In this document: piece by piece, positions 25,756 to 36,418 of the stretch
Layout of the letters: every line of letters starts with the position of its first letter
How positions within the stretch are numbered: the first letter of the stretch is position 1
Assembly: GCA_030431255.1 (NCBI GenBank)
Contig: JAUIJL010000029.1
Location: 1-64,000, forward strand
Length of the DNA: 64,000 nt
DNA from: Thermoanaerobaculia bacterium
Lineage (GTDB): Bacteria; Acidobacteriota; Thermoanaerobaculia; Multivoradales; J023
Reading direction: 5' to 3'
The notes under the pieces: model-generated
What the model was told of the DNA's origin: nothing
What the model saw: the letters and a program-made list of their open reading frames with translations, nothing else
The model's database searches: none
Made by a program: the position numbers and the translations under genes

Positions 25756-26430
25756 TTACTCATGGGTGGCCGTCGCCAGATCGGTAATCCGTGACCAATC
25801 CCCGGCCAGGACGGCCTCCTCGGGGGCGACCCAAGAGCCGCCGACGCAAATGACGTTGTCGAGCTTCAAGTAGTCGCGGAAAGTCGCTGGTCCGATGCCG
25901 CCGGTGGGGCAGAAGCTCAGGGCCGGCAGAGGACCGCCGATGGCTTTGAGCAGGGCCCGACCACCGGCCGGCTCCGCGGGGAAGAGCTTGAGCACCTCAA
26001 ACCCGGCGTCGTGGGCGGTCATGGCCTCGGACGGGGTCATGATGCCGGGGATCAACGGCAGATCGCCCTGTGCCGCCTCGGCCAGCAGCGCGGGTGTGGC
26101 TCCGGGGCTGACCGCGAATCGACCGCCCGCCTTCGACACCGCTTCCAGGTCTCGCGGGTGGGTCACCGTGCCCGCGCCGACCACGGCTTCGGGGACCTCT
26201 TCCGCGATCCGTTGAATCACTTTCAGGGCCACCGGCGTCCGCAAGGTGATCTCCAGGTTGGTCAACCCTCCACGCACCAGGGCTTCAGCCAGCGGTACCG
26301 CTTGCTCGAGGTGATGCAAGGTGATCACCGGGAGAACCGGTGCTTTGGAGAGTAGGTCTTTGAGGTTCAGGTCTTTGAGGTTCAGGTCTTTGAGGATCAC
26401 AGGATCTTTGACGGGGTCTTCGGGGGTCAA
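25756..26430 (-). CDS. eda: KDPG/KHG aldolase
   Basis: 224 residues from a TTG at 26430 with GGAGG 6 nt upstream. The core has 'NLEITLRT' (catalytic Glu), 'VVGAGTV', 'SPGATP', 'VLKLFPAE' with the Schiff-base Lys, and 'CPTGGI'. It splits 2-keto-3-deoxy-6-phosphogluconate into pyruvate and glyceraldehyde 3-phosphate. The N-terminus carries a 15-bp repeat giving 'LKDLN' units before the normal start of the fold ('LPVITLHHLEQAVPLAEAL'). The true start could therefore be a little further in. It is transcribed away from edd. Confidence 0.9.
   Translation of the reverse strand: MTPEDPVKDPVILKDLNLKDLNLKDLLSKAPVLPVITLHHLEQAVPLAEALVRGGLTNLEITLRTPVALKVIQRIAEEVPEAVVGAGTVTHPRDLEAVSKAGGRFAVSPGATPALLAEAAQGDLPLIPGIMTPSEAMTAHDAGFEVLKLFPAEPAGGRALLKAIGGPLPALSFCPTGGIGPATFRDYLKLDNVICVGGSWVAPEEAVLAGDWSRITDLATATHE
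26356..26400. repeat. 15-bp minisatellite in the 5' end of eda
   Basis: Unit GTCTTTGAGGTTCAG at 26356, 26371 and 26386 (the last copy ends ATCAC). In the minus-strand frame it encodes LKDLN repeats. A change in copy number would keep the frame. Confidence 0.85.
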
Positions 26431-26476
26431 GCGGTCGCCTCCAGAATCGTGTTGTCGCACCCAACTTACACGATTT

Positions 26477-26482
26477 AGTATA
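26477..26482 (-). promoter_or_regulatory. Candidate -10 box for eda
   Basis: On the minus strand TATACT lies about 47 bp before the TTG start in an A+T-rich stretch. No good -35 box sits 17 bp further up, although TTGACC occurs at a longer distance. Confidence 0.4.
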
Positions 26483-26649
26483 AGGGAAATGTCGGAATTC
26501 AGTCCCTGGGTCAAGTTTTCGTACAATTCCCGTGAATTCCTTCTGAGCGGCTCTTCGACGGAATCTTACGGGATACAGTGACGACGTCCGTGAAGGGGTC
26601 TGATCGGAGGGCCGCAGTGAGACGATTGGAAGGATAAGGGCCGGCGAGC

Positions 26650-28518
<1,869 letters not shown>

Positions 28519-28536
28519 GCTCGGGTCGGCTCTGGG

Positions 28537-29766
28537 TCAAGGCCAATCGACACAGACGTCACCCCACGGCTCCTGGATACGCACGCCCGGAGTTGCTGCC
28601 ACGGGCGTCGGGCCGTGGCCCGACGGGTAGACACTCATGCGCATCTGCTTTCGACCGGGCCTTCCCGCCTCGTGCCATCGCAGCAGGCGGTCGCTCAAAC
28701 GATCGGCGCACGTCGGGCTGCCGTGGCTGACGATCACCAATTCTCGGCTGGGTGAGAAACCGAGCATGGCGAGGCCGCTGCCGTCGCAGAGACCGCCGGC
28801 TCCGCGGAATTGACCGGGTCGCTCGATCATCGGCGTGAGCTTCTCCCATGCCAAATGCTCGTCCCGGGCCACCAAGGAAAAGCTGTCGGCATCGTGGGCC
28901 ACCAACCACATCTGAAAGTCTTCGATCAGCTCTCGGACGTCGGCTTGGATCGGCGCGAGCCGGTGGTAGGCGGGGTGGTCGAACAGGCCCAGGATCTGCT
29001 CGGTCGATAGATCGCCCCCCGCGTCGCTCCACAGCAGACCGCGTGAATCGCGGAGCTGAAGATCTCGGCCAACCATCGACATGTCGCCCCGAGGCAGGAT
29101 GAAGTCGCAATCGACGTAGGAAGAGCCGACAAGGTGATCTTCCCGGACCTCGAAACCGACGGAAAGCTGCCCGTGGCGGACGGATCTCAGGGCGAAGGGC
29201 ACCACCAATCGTCCGCCCGGAGAGATTTGCTCCACCCAGGCTCGGGGAATCGTCGCGGTGCGCACGGTGACGAGCATGGCATCCCAAGGAGCGCCGTCGG
29301 GATCTCCGAGAAATCCGTCCGACGCTCGGGCCGTCACCCGGGCGGCTCCCTTGGGTGTCTTGTGACCGTCGTGGCCCGCCCGAGCCAAGCCCTGGACTGC
29401 GCCCCGGATCACCTCGTCGTCCACGTCGACGGTCGAGATCTCCCCGGTGTCGGTCACCAAGCGGGCGAGGATCGCCGCGTTGTATCCGGTGCCGGTCCCG
29501 ACTTCCAGAATCCGCTGACCCGGCTCGGGTTGCAGCTGCTCGAGCATGGAGGCCATGACCCAAGGCGCGGTCGACGAGCTGAGGCGGACGCCCCCTTCCT
29601 CTTTGGTGGTGACGTTTTGGTCCCGGTAAACCTCGTCCAAGGGAATATCAGGAAGAAAGTGATGACGGGGTACTTGGCGAAAAGCTTGCTCGATGGCGGG
29701 AGTGCGAATGGGTCCTTTGGCCAATCGGTCGACCATTCGCTTGAGGAGCAGCTCAGGGTCGCTCAA
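28537..29766 (-). CDS. PCMT-like methyltransferase with C-terminal extension
   Basis: 409 residues from a TTG at 29766 that follows GGAGGA and overlaps the TPR stop by 14 nt. Residues about 1-210 are protein-L-isoaspartate methyltransferase-like: 'VPRHHFLP', 'ILEVGTGTGYNAAIL' (SAM site), 'WDAMLVTV' and 'GGRLVVPF'. Ordinary PCMT is about 210 residues; the extra 200 residues resemble those of 'FxLD system' methyltransferases known beside ribosomal peptide loci. Neither a precursor peptide nor a lanthipeptide synthetase is visible here. A repair methyltransferase with an added domain is the plain alternative. Confidence 0.75.
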   Translation of the reverse strand: MSDPELLLKRMVDRLAKGPIRTPAIEQAFRQVPRHHFLPDIPLDEVYRDQNVTTKEEGGVRLSSSTAPWVMASMLEQLQPEPGQRILEVGTGTGYNAAILARLVTDTGEISTVDVDDEVIRGAVQGLARAGHDGHKTPKGAARVTARASDGFLGDPDGAPWDAMLVTVRTATIPRAWVEQISPGGRLVVPFALRSVRHGQLSVGFEVREDHLVGSSYVDCDFILPRGDMSMVGRDLQLRDSRGLLWSDAGGDLSTEQILGLFDHPAYHRLAPIQADVRELIEDFQMWLVAHDADSFSLVARDEHLAWEKLTPMIERPGQFRGAGGLCDGSGLAMLGFSPSRELVIVSHGSPTCADRLSDRLLRWHEAGRPGRKQMRMSVYPSGHGPTPVAATPGVRIQEPWGDVCVDWP

Positions 29767-30634
29767 GGGAGTCCTCCGAGGGATCTTCCTGGGTCTCGCG
29801 CAGCTCTGCCTGAATCTCCTGGAGGCTCGATTGGGCTCTGCTCTCGAGCTCGGCCATGGCCGGAACGCCACGGCGTCCGGCCGGTAGCTCGGCCAGCGCC
29901 GCCAGGGCTTTTCCGTAGGCTTCGGCGGCCGGTTTCGGAGCGTCCGCTCGGCGGTGTAAGTCGCCGAGGGTCACCCACCAGAAGATCGCCGACTTCGATT
30001 CGGCGGCCAGCCGTTGGGCGCGGCTCACCGCGTCTTGAATCCGACCCTGCTGCTCCAAGATTTCGATGGCCCGAAGCTGAGCCGCTTCAGGGGAACGCAG
30101 GCGCGCGGCACCGCTTTCGAGGGCGCGGACCGCTTCGTCGAAGCGGCCTAGGTCGACCAGCAACTCAGCGTGGTCCATGACGTGCTCAACCTGGGGCCTC
30201 GGGGTCAGTGCGAGGCCGCGACCATAAGCATCGGCCGCGGGGCCGGGTCGGTCCAAGGCTTTGAGCAGATCCCCTTTGAGCATCTCCCCCTGGTAGCGGG
30301 CACCCCTTTGCGTTTCCGGCAATGCCGCCAAGTATTGATCGACCTGACGCAAACCGGCCTCAAGATCGCCGCGTTCCAGGTGGATCCGCGCCAAGAACAT
30401 CAGAGTCGAGGTCAAACGCGGCTCCAGCTCATGGGCACGCCTTAGGTCAGTCTCGGCATCGGCCCAGCGCTCCGCTTCCATGTACAGACGTCCCCGTTGT
30501 AGCCAAAGCGCTCCATTGTCGGAATCGGCTTGGATCTGGGCGCTCACCCGTTCGATGTGACGATCGACGTCTGCCAGGGCTGATGTAGTGAGGGCGAGGC
30601 AGAGAAGGGGGAGCAGCAGGTCGCGGAGTTTCAT
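29753..30634 (-). CDS. Secreted TPR-repeat protein
   Basis: 293 residues. A signal peptide ('LLLPLLCLALTTSALA') is followed by about six tetratricopeptide-like helix pairs, for example 'WLQRGRLYMEAERWADAETDLRRAHELEP' shared out over residues 43-71, and a charged C-terminus. TPR proteins hold partners together; none is named here. The ATG overlaps the DUF4276 stop by 4 nt, so it is translated with the ATPase/DUF4276 pair. That coupling is unusual for an exported protein. Confidence 0.75.
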   Translation of the reverse strand: MKLRDLLLPLLCLALTTSALADVDRHIERVSAQIQADSDNGALWLQRGRLYMEAERWADAETDLRRAHELEPRLTSTLMFLARIHLERGDLEAGLRQVDQYLAALPETQRGARYQGEMLKGDLLKALDRPGPAADAYGRGLALTPRPQVEHVMDHAELLVDLGRFDEAVRALESGAARLRSPEAAQLRAIEILEQQGRIQDAVSRAQRLAAESKSAIFWWVTLGDLHRRADAPKPAAEAYGKALAALAELPAGRRGVPAMAELESRAQSSLQEIQAELRETQEDPSEDSLERP

Positions 30635-31239
30635 ACCTTTAGGGCCTCGTAAAAGACTTGGAAGCTTTTGGATTTCATGCGTGATGGGTCGATGTGTGGG
30701 GCGATGTGGCGTGCCGCCTCAATTTTTCGCAAGCCAGTAGAAAAATAGCCGGATCTCTTAAGGATTGCCTCAAAGGCCTCCCAGGTGCCGCCGGCGATGG
30801 CGTCGGGATCGCGGTATTTGGCCTGTTCGGGGATTTGAGATTTGACCTTTGGGTAAGCTGCCTTGACCGCAGCCCAATCACCGAAGTACCAAGCCTCGAG
30901 CTCCTCGACCACAATCCTGTTGTGGACTTGAATGGGTCCATCCTCTGCCCGACTCGGCGTGGCCAGTCTGGATTCCCAAGCGATTTCTTCCAGCTTACTC
31001 TTCAATCCCAGGCAGTCGTCGGAGTCCCGGTCGACCACAACGACAATACGCCAGGAATTGGGAAGCCATTTTTGGTAGCCCTTAAGCCGTTGCGGCAGAT
31101 GTTTGAGGAGCTCGTCCTTACAGGGGAACGGGTAAACCTCAAAGCTGGATCCCTTGAGAATCTTTGGCAGCAGCCGCCGCAGGAAGGCTTCCATCGAAGG
31201 TTCTTCCACCAGGATCTCGAAATGCTCTACGGGCTTCAT
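30631..31239 (-). CDS. DUF4276 family protein (TOPRIM-like partner of AAA ATPase)
   Basis: 202 residues. 'ILVEEPSMEAFLRRLLPKIL' gives the first acidic motif and 'VVVVDRDSDDC' the DxD motif of a TOPRIM-like fold. 'VEELEAWYFGDW' is typical of DUF4276. Such proteins are usually encoded next to OLD/RecF-type ATPases and are thought to be nucleases or effectors in phage defence. The gene starts 12 bp after the ATPase stop. Base composition is lower in G+C than in the flanking genes by eye. Confidence 0.8.
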   Translation of the reverse strand: MKPVEHFEILVEEPSMEAFLRRLLPKILKGSSFEVYPFPCKDELLKHLPQRLKGYQKWLPNSWRIVVVVDRDSDDCLGLKSKLEEIAWESRLATPSRAEDGPIQVHNRIVVEELEAWYFGDWAAVKAAYPKVKSQIPEQAKYRDPDAIAGGTWEAFEAILKRSGYFSTGLRKIEAARHIAPHIDPSRMKSKSFQVFYEALKV

Positions 31240-31251
31240 GGCTTAGAGCAA

Positions 31252-32454
31252 TCATTTGCCGCGTTCGACAAGTGGGTCACCCAATCCAAATCTCCCCTCG
31301 AGCCAGAGGTGGCCGAGAGAGGCTCCGGATTCTATGAATTGAGGTATGCCCCGAATTTCGCTCGCCGTCTCCGCCTGAGTGTGGCCAAATTGATTGCGAT
31401 AGAGAATTCGTGTCTCTGTGGCTAGGACGCCGTTGAGGAAGAACGGTGAATGAGTCGTGACCAGCAATTGAGCCGTTTCCGAGGCGGCCCTGCATTCCTC
31501 GGCGAGCTCTGGCAAGAGCCTTGGGTGCAGATAGTTTTCCGGTTCTTCGACGCCGATAAACCTGGGTGGATTCGGATCGTGCATCAGCACCAGGTAGGCG
31601 AGCATCTTGAGCGTGCCGTCCGAAGCGAATCGGGCAAGCACGGGCCGCTCGAAGGGCGCGTCTTTGAGCTGGAGCAAAAGCCGGCCATCGGGCATGGATT
31701 CGGCATCGACTCGATCCAGCTGCGGGACCCTACTGCGGAGAATTCCAAAGATCTCCTCCAGCCTGTCGGGATATTGCTCTGCGAGATATTGAATGACGTT
31801 AGGCAGATTGCTGCCCGTCTTGTTCAGTCTTTCCTGGGGCCCGGCTTCTGGCTGGCCCCGTGTCTCGTCGATCGAAAGATAGGAGACGTGCCAATCGGTG
31901 ATGAAGTCGCGCAATGCAGCTACCCGGGGATGCGCAGAAAGCTGGCCCAGGGTGTTTGCGGCGATTAGATCCGGTGACCTAAGCGGCACGGATACTCGCT
32001 CCGCTTGTTCGTCCGGGTTCTCGCCGCTGATCACTTGACCGGAGCCGCTTCGATATTCGAGAAACCGGAAAGGGCGACCATATCTCCCGCGCTTCCACTG
32101 AAGCCACTCTTCCAAGACGATCGGGCCCCGTTCGCCTTCATCGATGGCGAGGTGATAGGTGATCAGCGGGGTTCTGGTCTGCTCGCGATATTTAATCTCA
32201 ATGACGATCGGTCCGGCCTGATCCCGAGTCTTCAGCTCCCGGGCGCGTCCGCGCCGATCCCAAGCGGAGCGCAGACCGGACTGAAAACACTCCGCCAAGA
32301 AGTTGAAGACATCGAAAACTGTTGATTTGCCACTGCCGTTGGGGCCGAGGAGCACAGTGAGCGGAGTCAGCTTCTTGAGCTCCACCAGCTTGAGCGCTCG
32401 GTAGTTTTCGACACGCAGATATTCGATGCGTGGAGTAGCGGATCTTGAGGTCAT
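31252..32454 (-). CDS. AAA ATPase of the RecF/OLD type (AAA_21)
   Basis: 400 residues. Walker A '[11 protein letters not shown]' near residue 35, a long coiled or inserted middle, Walker B '[16 protein letters not shown]', and '[12 protein letters not shown]' with the switch His. This is the SMC/RecF-like ATPase layout found in PARIS-, Rlo- and OLD-type defence modules. Together with the adjacent DUF4276 gene it forms a predicted sensor-effector pair. Codon choice and G+C are lower than neighbouring genes by eye, which hints at horizontal gain. Confidence 0.85.
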   Translation of the reverse strand: MTSRSATPRIEYLRVENYRALKLVELKKLTPLTVLLGPNGSGKSTVFDVFNFLAECFQSGLRSAWDRRGRARELKTRDQAGPIVIEIKYREQTRTPLITYHLAIDEGERGPIVLEEWLQWKRGRYGRPFRFLEYRSGSGQVISGENPDEQAERVSVPLRSPDLIAANTLGQLSAHPRVAALRDFITDWHVSYLSIDETRGQPEAGPQERLNKTGSNLPNVIQYLAEQYPDRLEEIFGILRSRVPQLDRVDAESMPDGRLLLQLKDAPFERPVLARFASDGTLKMLAYLVLMHDPNPPRFIGVEEPENYLHPRLLPELAEECRAASETAQLLVTTHSPFFLNGVLATETRILYRNQFGHTQAETASEIRGIPQFIESGASLGHLWLEGRFGLGDPLVERGK

Positions 32455-32575
32455 GTCGAGGGATCTGTATGCCAGGTCGTGGATTGGACGAAGTTGAGGG
32501 TGTTATGTCGAGCGCGGAGCACACGCTCGGTGGATCTTGCAAGTCAGATCATACCTTCCATCGGCAAGAAACGTG

Positions 32576-33913
32576 TCATTCCCGCCCCGGGAGCTCCATG
32601 CCCCGGAGCCGTCGATAGGTTTGCAATGCGTAGCGGTCGGTCATGCCGGCGACGAATTCGATGATCGAGATCAATTTCCAATAGTCGGATCGGTCCGCGG
32701 CTCGTATGCGTTCTAGCCGGGGGAAGACTTGGCGGGTCTTTTGGGCGGATTTTTGAGCCTCCGGGGCGTAGGTAGCTTCGTAGAGCACATCGAGGATGCC
32801 GTCGAGCACGTCGAAACCCGCCCGTTCGATTTGAACGACGTCGACGGCGCGATAGCAGCGGGGCACCACTTCCGACTGGATGCGCTGGACGGCCGGGGCG
32901 AGCCGGCAATCTTCCACCAGGGTCGTGCGGTGCTCGCCGCTCAAAATGGTGTCGTGGTTCTCGTCGAAGACTTTCAGGCACGCGCTCACCAAGCCGTGGA
33001 TGGCATAAGCCCTAAGGGCGGAGATGAAGCTCTGGGGATGATCTCGACCCTCGGCTTCGTATTCCGATTGACGCTCTTCGAAACCCTCGACACTCAAAGC
33101 CAGTGGCAAGAGCAGATCGCGGGCCATGTCCAACGGAATATGGCCGAGGCGAAATCCGTCTTCGAGGTCGATGATCGAGTAGCAGATATCGTCCGCGGCT
33201 TCGACCAAAAATGCCAGGGGATGGCGAGTCCACATCAGATCGCCCAGGGGATGGAGACCGGTGTTCTTGGCCACGGCTGCAAAGAGCGGAGCGTCGTCGC
33301 GCAGGAAGCCGTATTTTTTGTGCTGAACCCCGCGGGCTTGGGGACGGTCCCGGAGGCAAGCGTTGGGATATTTGGTGAAAGCGGCGAGGGTGGCGCAACA
33401 AAGACGTAGGCCCCCTTTGTGGCGTCGGTGATGGCGGACCAGCAGCCGGAATCCCAACGCGTTGCCTTCGCAATGGCCGAGCTCGAAGTGTTGCTCGTCG
33501 GTCAGCCGGAGCCGCTCGGCCGTTCGTTTTCGCACCCATTCGGAGATGGCGTCTTCCCCGGAATGGCCGAACGGCGGATTGCCCAGGTCGTGGGCCAGAC
33601 TGGCGGAGGAGACGATATCCCCGAGATCCCGGGGATGGATGTCGGCAGGCAACAGCTTCCGCTTGCGCAGCATTTCTCCTGCGCGGGTGCCCAGGGAACG
33701 GCCGACGCTCGCCACCTCGAGGCTGTGGCTCAAACGGGTGTGAACATGGTCGTCCTCGGAGAGGGGGAACACCTGGGTTTTGCCGTTGAGCCGACGAAAT
33801 GCATCGCTGAATAGGATGCGGTCGTAGTCGCGCTCGAAGGTGGAGCGTGTCGGTTGTCGAGGGGTGTCCTCGCCCCGGAGGCGAGTGGAGTCTAAAAGCT
33901 GGGCCCATTCCAT
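32576..33913 (-). CDS. dgt: Deoxyguanosinetriphosphate triphosphohydrolase-like HD protein
   Basis: 445 residues. 'RDYDRILFSDAFRRLNGKTQVF', 'HTRLSHSLEVASVGRSLG' (first His) and 'SLAHDLGNPPFGHSGED' (HD pair) define the dNTPase HD fold, and a later 'EAADDICYSIIDLEDG' supplies the fourth metal ligand. It releases triphosphate from dGTP or other dNTPs. It lies 121 bp before the ATPase/DUF4276 pair on the same strand. Housekeeping and phage-defence roles are both known for this family. Confidence 0.88.
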   Translation of the reverse strand: MEWAQLLDSTRLRGEDTPRQPTRSTFERDYDRILFSDAFRRLNGKTQVFPLSEDDHVHTRLSHSLEVASVGRSLGTRAGEMLRKRKLLPADIHPRDLGDIVSSASLAHDLGNPPFGHSGEDAISEWVRKRTAERLRLTDEQHFELGHCEGNALGFRLLVRHHRRHKGGLRLCCATLAAFTKYPNACLRDRPQARGVQHKKYGFLRDDAPLFAAVAKNTGLHPLGDLMWTRHPLAFLVEAADDICYSIIDLEDGFRLGHIPLDMARDLLLPLALSVEGFEERQSEYEAEGRDHPQSFISALRAYAIHGLVSACLKVFDENHDTILSGEHRTTLVEDCRLAPAVQRIQSEVVPRCYRAVDVVQIERAGFDVLDGILDVLYEATYAPEAQKSAQKTRQVFPRLERIRAADRSDYWKLISIIEFVAGMTDRYALQTYRRLRGMELPGRE

Positions 33914-33992
33914 GGGCGGATCCTAACCCGAAAAGCCCGCGCTGATCGCAAGACCGTGCCTGTCACAAGCCCGTGCCGGCCGCAATCCCGGC

Positions 33993-34598
33993 CTAACCGC
34001 TGTGGGCGTCGCCGTCGCTGGATTCATCCGCCGCTGGTTCACCGGCTGCCGTGAGCCAACCGAACAGCAGGGCACAGAAACCGGGCAAGAAAGCAAAGGT
34101 CCAACACAGGAAGTGCCAGAGATAGTTGATGCTCGGCGACGGCTGGGTCCACATGCCGGACACGGCCCAAAAAGCCAAGCCTGAGCCGACCGCCGCCAAT
34201 CCTCCCCGCATCAAGCTGCGTGAGATCGGCTCCCTTCGACCCCGCGCGATCCGTTGAAGCGAAGCCAGGCTCAGCCACATGGCCACCCAGGTCACCAGGA
34301 GACCGTTGAGGTATCCGACGGCCATGGCGATTGGATAGAAGGCGGCGGCGATCACCAGCCCGACGAAGGGCAGGGAGGGTAGCAAGACGCGCCAAGCCCG
34401 GCGGGTGCCGGCCGGGGCGGCCAGGACACAAGCCAAGGCCGCGAAGATCACCACCCCGTGGATTACTCCGGGTAGGACCGCGCCGTCACGAAGGAAGTGT
34501 GCCCAAAGCCAATCCCCGAAGGTGCTCAAGGCACCGAGAGCCAGGGCACCGACGACCGGGGCGACGAGCTGTTTGTGCAATTGCTGGAAAGTGGGCAT
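33993..34598 (-). CDS. Polytopic membrane protein of unknown function
   Basis: 201 residues with about five or six hydrophobic helices ('VVGALALGALSTFGDWLW', 'GVVIFAALACVLAAP', 'LLPSLPFVGLVIAAAF', 'GLAAVGSGLAFWAVSG', 'FLCWTFAFLPGFCALLFGWL') and an acidic C-terminal tail. GAGGA precedes the ATG. I do not recognise the family. It is divergent from the DJ-1/PfpI gene. Confidence 0.7.
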   Translation of the reverse strand: MPTFQQLHKQLVAPVVGALALGALSTFGDWLWAHFLRDGAVLPGVIHGVVIFAALACVLAAPAGTRRAWRVLLPSLPFVGLVIAAAFYPIAMAVGYLNGLLVTWVAMWLSLASLQRIARGRREPISRSLMRGGLAAVGSGLAFWAVSGMWTQPSPSINYLWHFLCWTFAFLPGFCALLFGWLTAAGEPAADESSDGDAHSG

Positions 34599-34682
34599 GG
34601 CGAAATCCTCAGGGCGTCTAGGGGGCGGGTCTAAATCGGGATAGCATGCGTCGACCTTAACCGATTCGAGCCAGGAGCAGGA

Positions 34683-35567
34683 ATGACCGGAATTCTAAGC
34701 GGAATGCGCAAACTACTGTCGGGTGGAACCTTGTCGGATGGAGCCTTGTCGGGTGGAGCCGTGACGGTGGTCGTTGGTACGGTGGCCGTTGTGTGGGTGT
34801 GGACGATGGCGCTGCCGACCATGGCCGTGCATGCGTCGACGTTCGAAGAACCAGCTCAGGGGGTCGCGGCTGAGGCAGGATCGACCTCGGATCAAGGTGC
34901 CGACCGCTCCTCGGAGCCCAAGATACGCTTGGCGCTCTTCGTGGTTGCCCACAAGGTCTACAACAGCGAGCTGATGGCGCCTTACGACGTGCTGCAGCAC
35001 ACCGTTTTCCGCGACGCCGAAAACTATGTGAAAACCGCGATCGTCAACGCCGACGGCAAACCCTTCGAGACTTTTGAGGGCATCACGGTGCTGCCCCACT
35101 ACAGCTTTGCCGATGCTCCCATGCCCGATATTTTGGTGATCCCATCCACCGAAGGCTCGATGGATAAGGATCTGAAAGACGAAGCGTATATGAGCTGGGT
35201 CAAAAAGGCGGCGAAGGAAGCGGAGTGGGTGATCACCGTCTGCGACGGAGCCTTCCCTCTGGCGGCCACCGGGCTCTTGGACGGCAGAGTGGCGACTACT
35301 TTTCCGGGTGATCGGGAACGGTTTCAGGAGATGTTCCCGGAGATCGATGTGCGTTTTGACGTGCGCTTGGTGCAGGACGGCAAATTCATCACCTCGGTCG
35401 GGGGAGGGATGAGCTACGAGCCGGCCTTCTATTTGGTGGAACAGCTGTACGGCAAGGACCACGCCGACAAGAGCGCGCGCGGTTTGGTCTGGCCTTGGGA
35501 TCTGAAGACCTTGCCCCATGTAGTGGCCGGCTCGGAGAGCTCGGACGGGCCCAACGAATTGGATTGA
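34683..35567 (+). CDS. Exported DJ-1/PfpI family protein
   Basis: 294 residues. The first 55 include a hydrophobic segment ('AVTVVVGTVAVVWVWTMALP') that looks like a signal or anchor, followed by an Ala/Glu-rich linker. From about residue 78 the DJ-1/PfpI fold is clear: 'IRLALFVVAHKVYNSELMAPYDVL', nucleophile elbow 'VCDGAFPLAATGLLDGR' with the Cys, and 'TSVGGGMSYEPAFYLVEQL'. Export is unusual for this mostly cytosolic family. AGGAG lies 6 nt before the ATG. Codons 12-26 are a 15-bp repeat. Confidence 0.8.
   Translation: MTGILSGMRKLLSGGTLSDGALSGGAVTVVVGTVAVVWVWTMALPTMAVHASTFEEPAQGVAAEAGSTSDQGADRSSEPKIRLALFVVAHKVYNSELMAPYDVLQHTVFRDAENYVKTAIVNADGKPFETFEGITVLPHYSFADAPMPDILVIPSTEGSMDKDLKDEAYMSWVKKAAKEAEWVITVCDGAFPLAATGLLDGRVATTFPGDRERFQEMFPEIDVRFDVRLVQDGKFITSVGGGMSYEPAFYLVEQLYGKDHADKSARGLVWPWDLKTLPHVVAGSESSDGPNELD
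34716..34760. repeat. 15-bp minisatellite near the 5' end of the DJ-1/PfpI gene
   Basis: Three copies of YTGTCGGRTGGARCC at 34716, 34731 and 34746, encoding LSGG-T/LSDG-A/LSGG-A just before the signal segment. Confidence 0.85.
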
Positions 35568-35620
35568 GCCCCGAGCAACTGGGCCGAAAAGCTCGTGCCT
35601 TGCTCGTGGCCTCATGCAGC

Positions 35621-36418
35621 TCAGGGTCTGACGTAGCGGTAGAAATCCCAAGGAGACCGACCGTCGTCGCCCACCACCGAGTAGGCCGGATAGGGCTGAC
35701 GGAAAGCCGCCTCGATTTGTTTGGGCGTCACATGACGTTGGCCCCGGGCAGCCGGAGGCAAGGGCTCCCCTCCATAGACAGACAAGAGAAGCTCATCGAT
35801 GACCGTCGGCGGCTCGTAGAACTGTCGCGACACCGAAGGACCGGCCTCGACCGAAATCGTCGCGCAGCCGAATTCGAGCCGGAGCAATCCGATGGCATCC
35901 CGTGGAGTGGGGTTGTCCAGCGCGACAATCTCAACGCCGGCGTCGGAAGCTCGGCTTTCCAAATTCCAGCCGCCTCGACGGTCGGTCAGAATCACGACCC
36001 TGCCCGGTCCTGAGAAAAGTGGGTGAGCAAAATCGAGATCGCGACCGGAGGTGAGAAGCAGGCTGATCGGAGGTCGCGTCTTGCCGAGCACCTCGGTCCG
36101 CCAGCGGGCCAGACCCTGGGCGGAGGAGCCCGGCCCCTGGAGCTGATGGCTGAGCTCCGGCTCCTGGCGCAGGATCCGACCGGTCGTGATGATCGCGTCT
36201 GCTCGGGCTCGGGTCCAATTCAGGACGAGCTGATCGAAAGCGCAAGCCGGCGCGTCGGGGCCGATCCGAATCACCAGCTGGGTGTCAGGATCTCGACGCC
36301 AGACCGAGGTGACGTGCACTACACCGGTGCCGTGAAAACCGGGGCCGTAGAGTCGACGGATTGCCGAGCTGACGGCGTCGGCCGTGGAGAGGGTGCCAAT
36401 ATCGAGATCTGGGCTCAT
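35621..36418 (-). CDS. RibD C-terminal/DHFR-fold reductase-like protein
   Basis: 265 residues resembling the RibD_C reductase domain: 'NWTRARADAIITTGRILRQEP', then 'ISLLLTSGRDLDF', 'VVILTD' and 'ISVEAGPSVSRQFYEPPTVIDELLLSVYGG'. The riboflavin deaminase domain is absent, so the role is not necessarily in riboflavin synthesis. The ribosome site is weak. It ends 53 bp from the convergent DJ-1/PfpI gene. Confidence 0.75.
   Translation of the reverse strand: MSPDLDIGTLSTADAVSSAIRRLYGPGFHGTGVVHVTSVWRRDPDTQLVIRIGPDAPACAFDQLVLNWTRARADAIITTGRILRQEPELSHQLQGPGSSAQGLARWRTEVLGKTRPPISLLLTSGRDLDFAHPLFSGPGRVVILTDRRGGWNLESRASDAGVEIVALDNPTPRDAIGLLRLEFGCATISVEAGPSVSRQFYEPPTVIDELLLSVYGGEPLPPAARGQRHVTPKQIEAAFRQPYPAYSVVGDDGRSPWDFYRYVRP

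Noticed and set aside
34713-35651. 312-codon minus-strand frame as a gene
   Set aside because: Antisense of the DJ-1/PfpI gene, which has clear family motifs.
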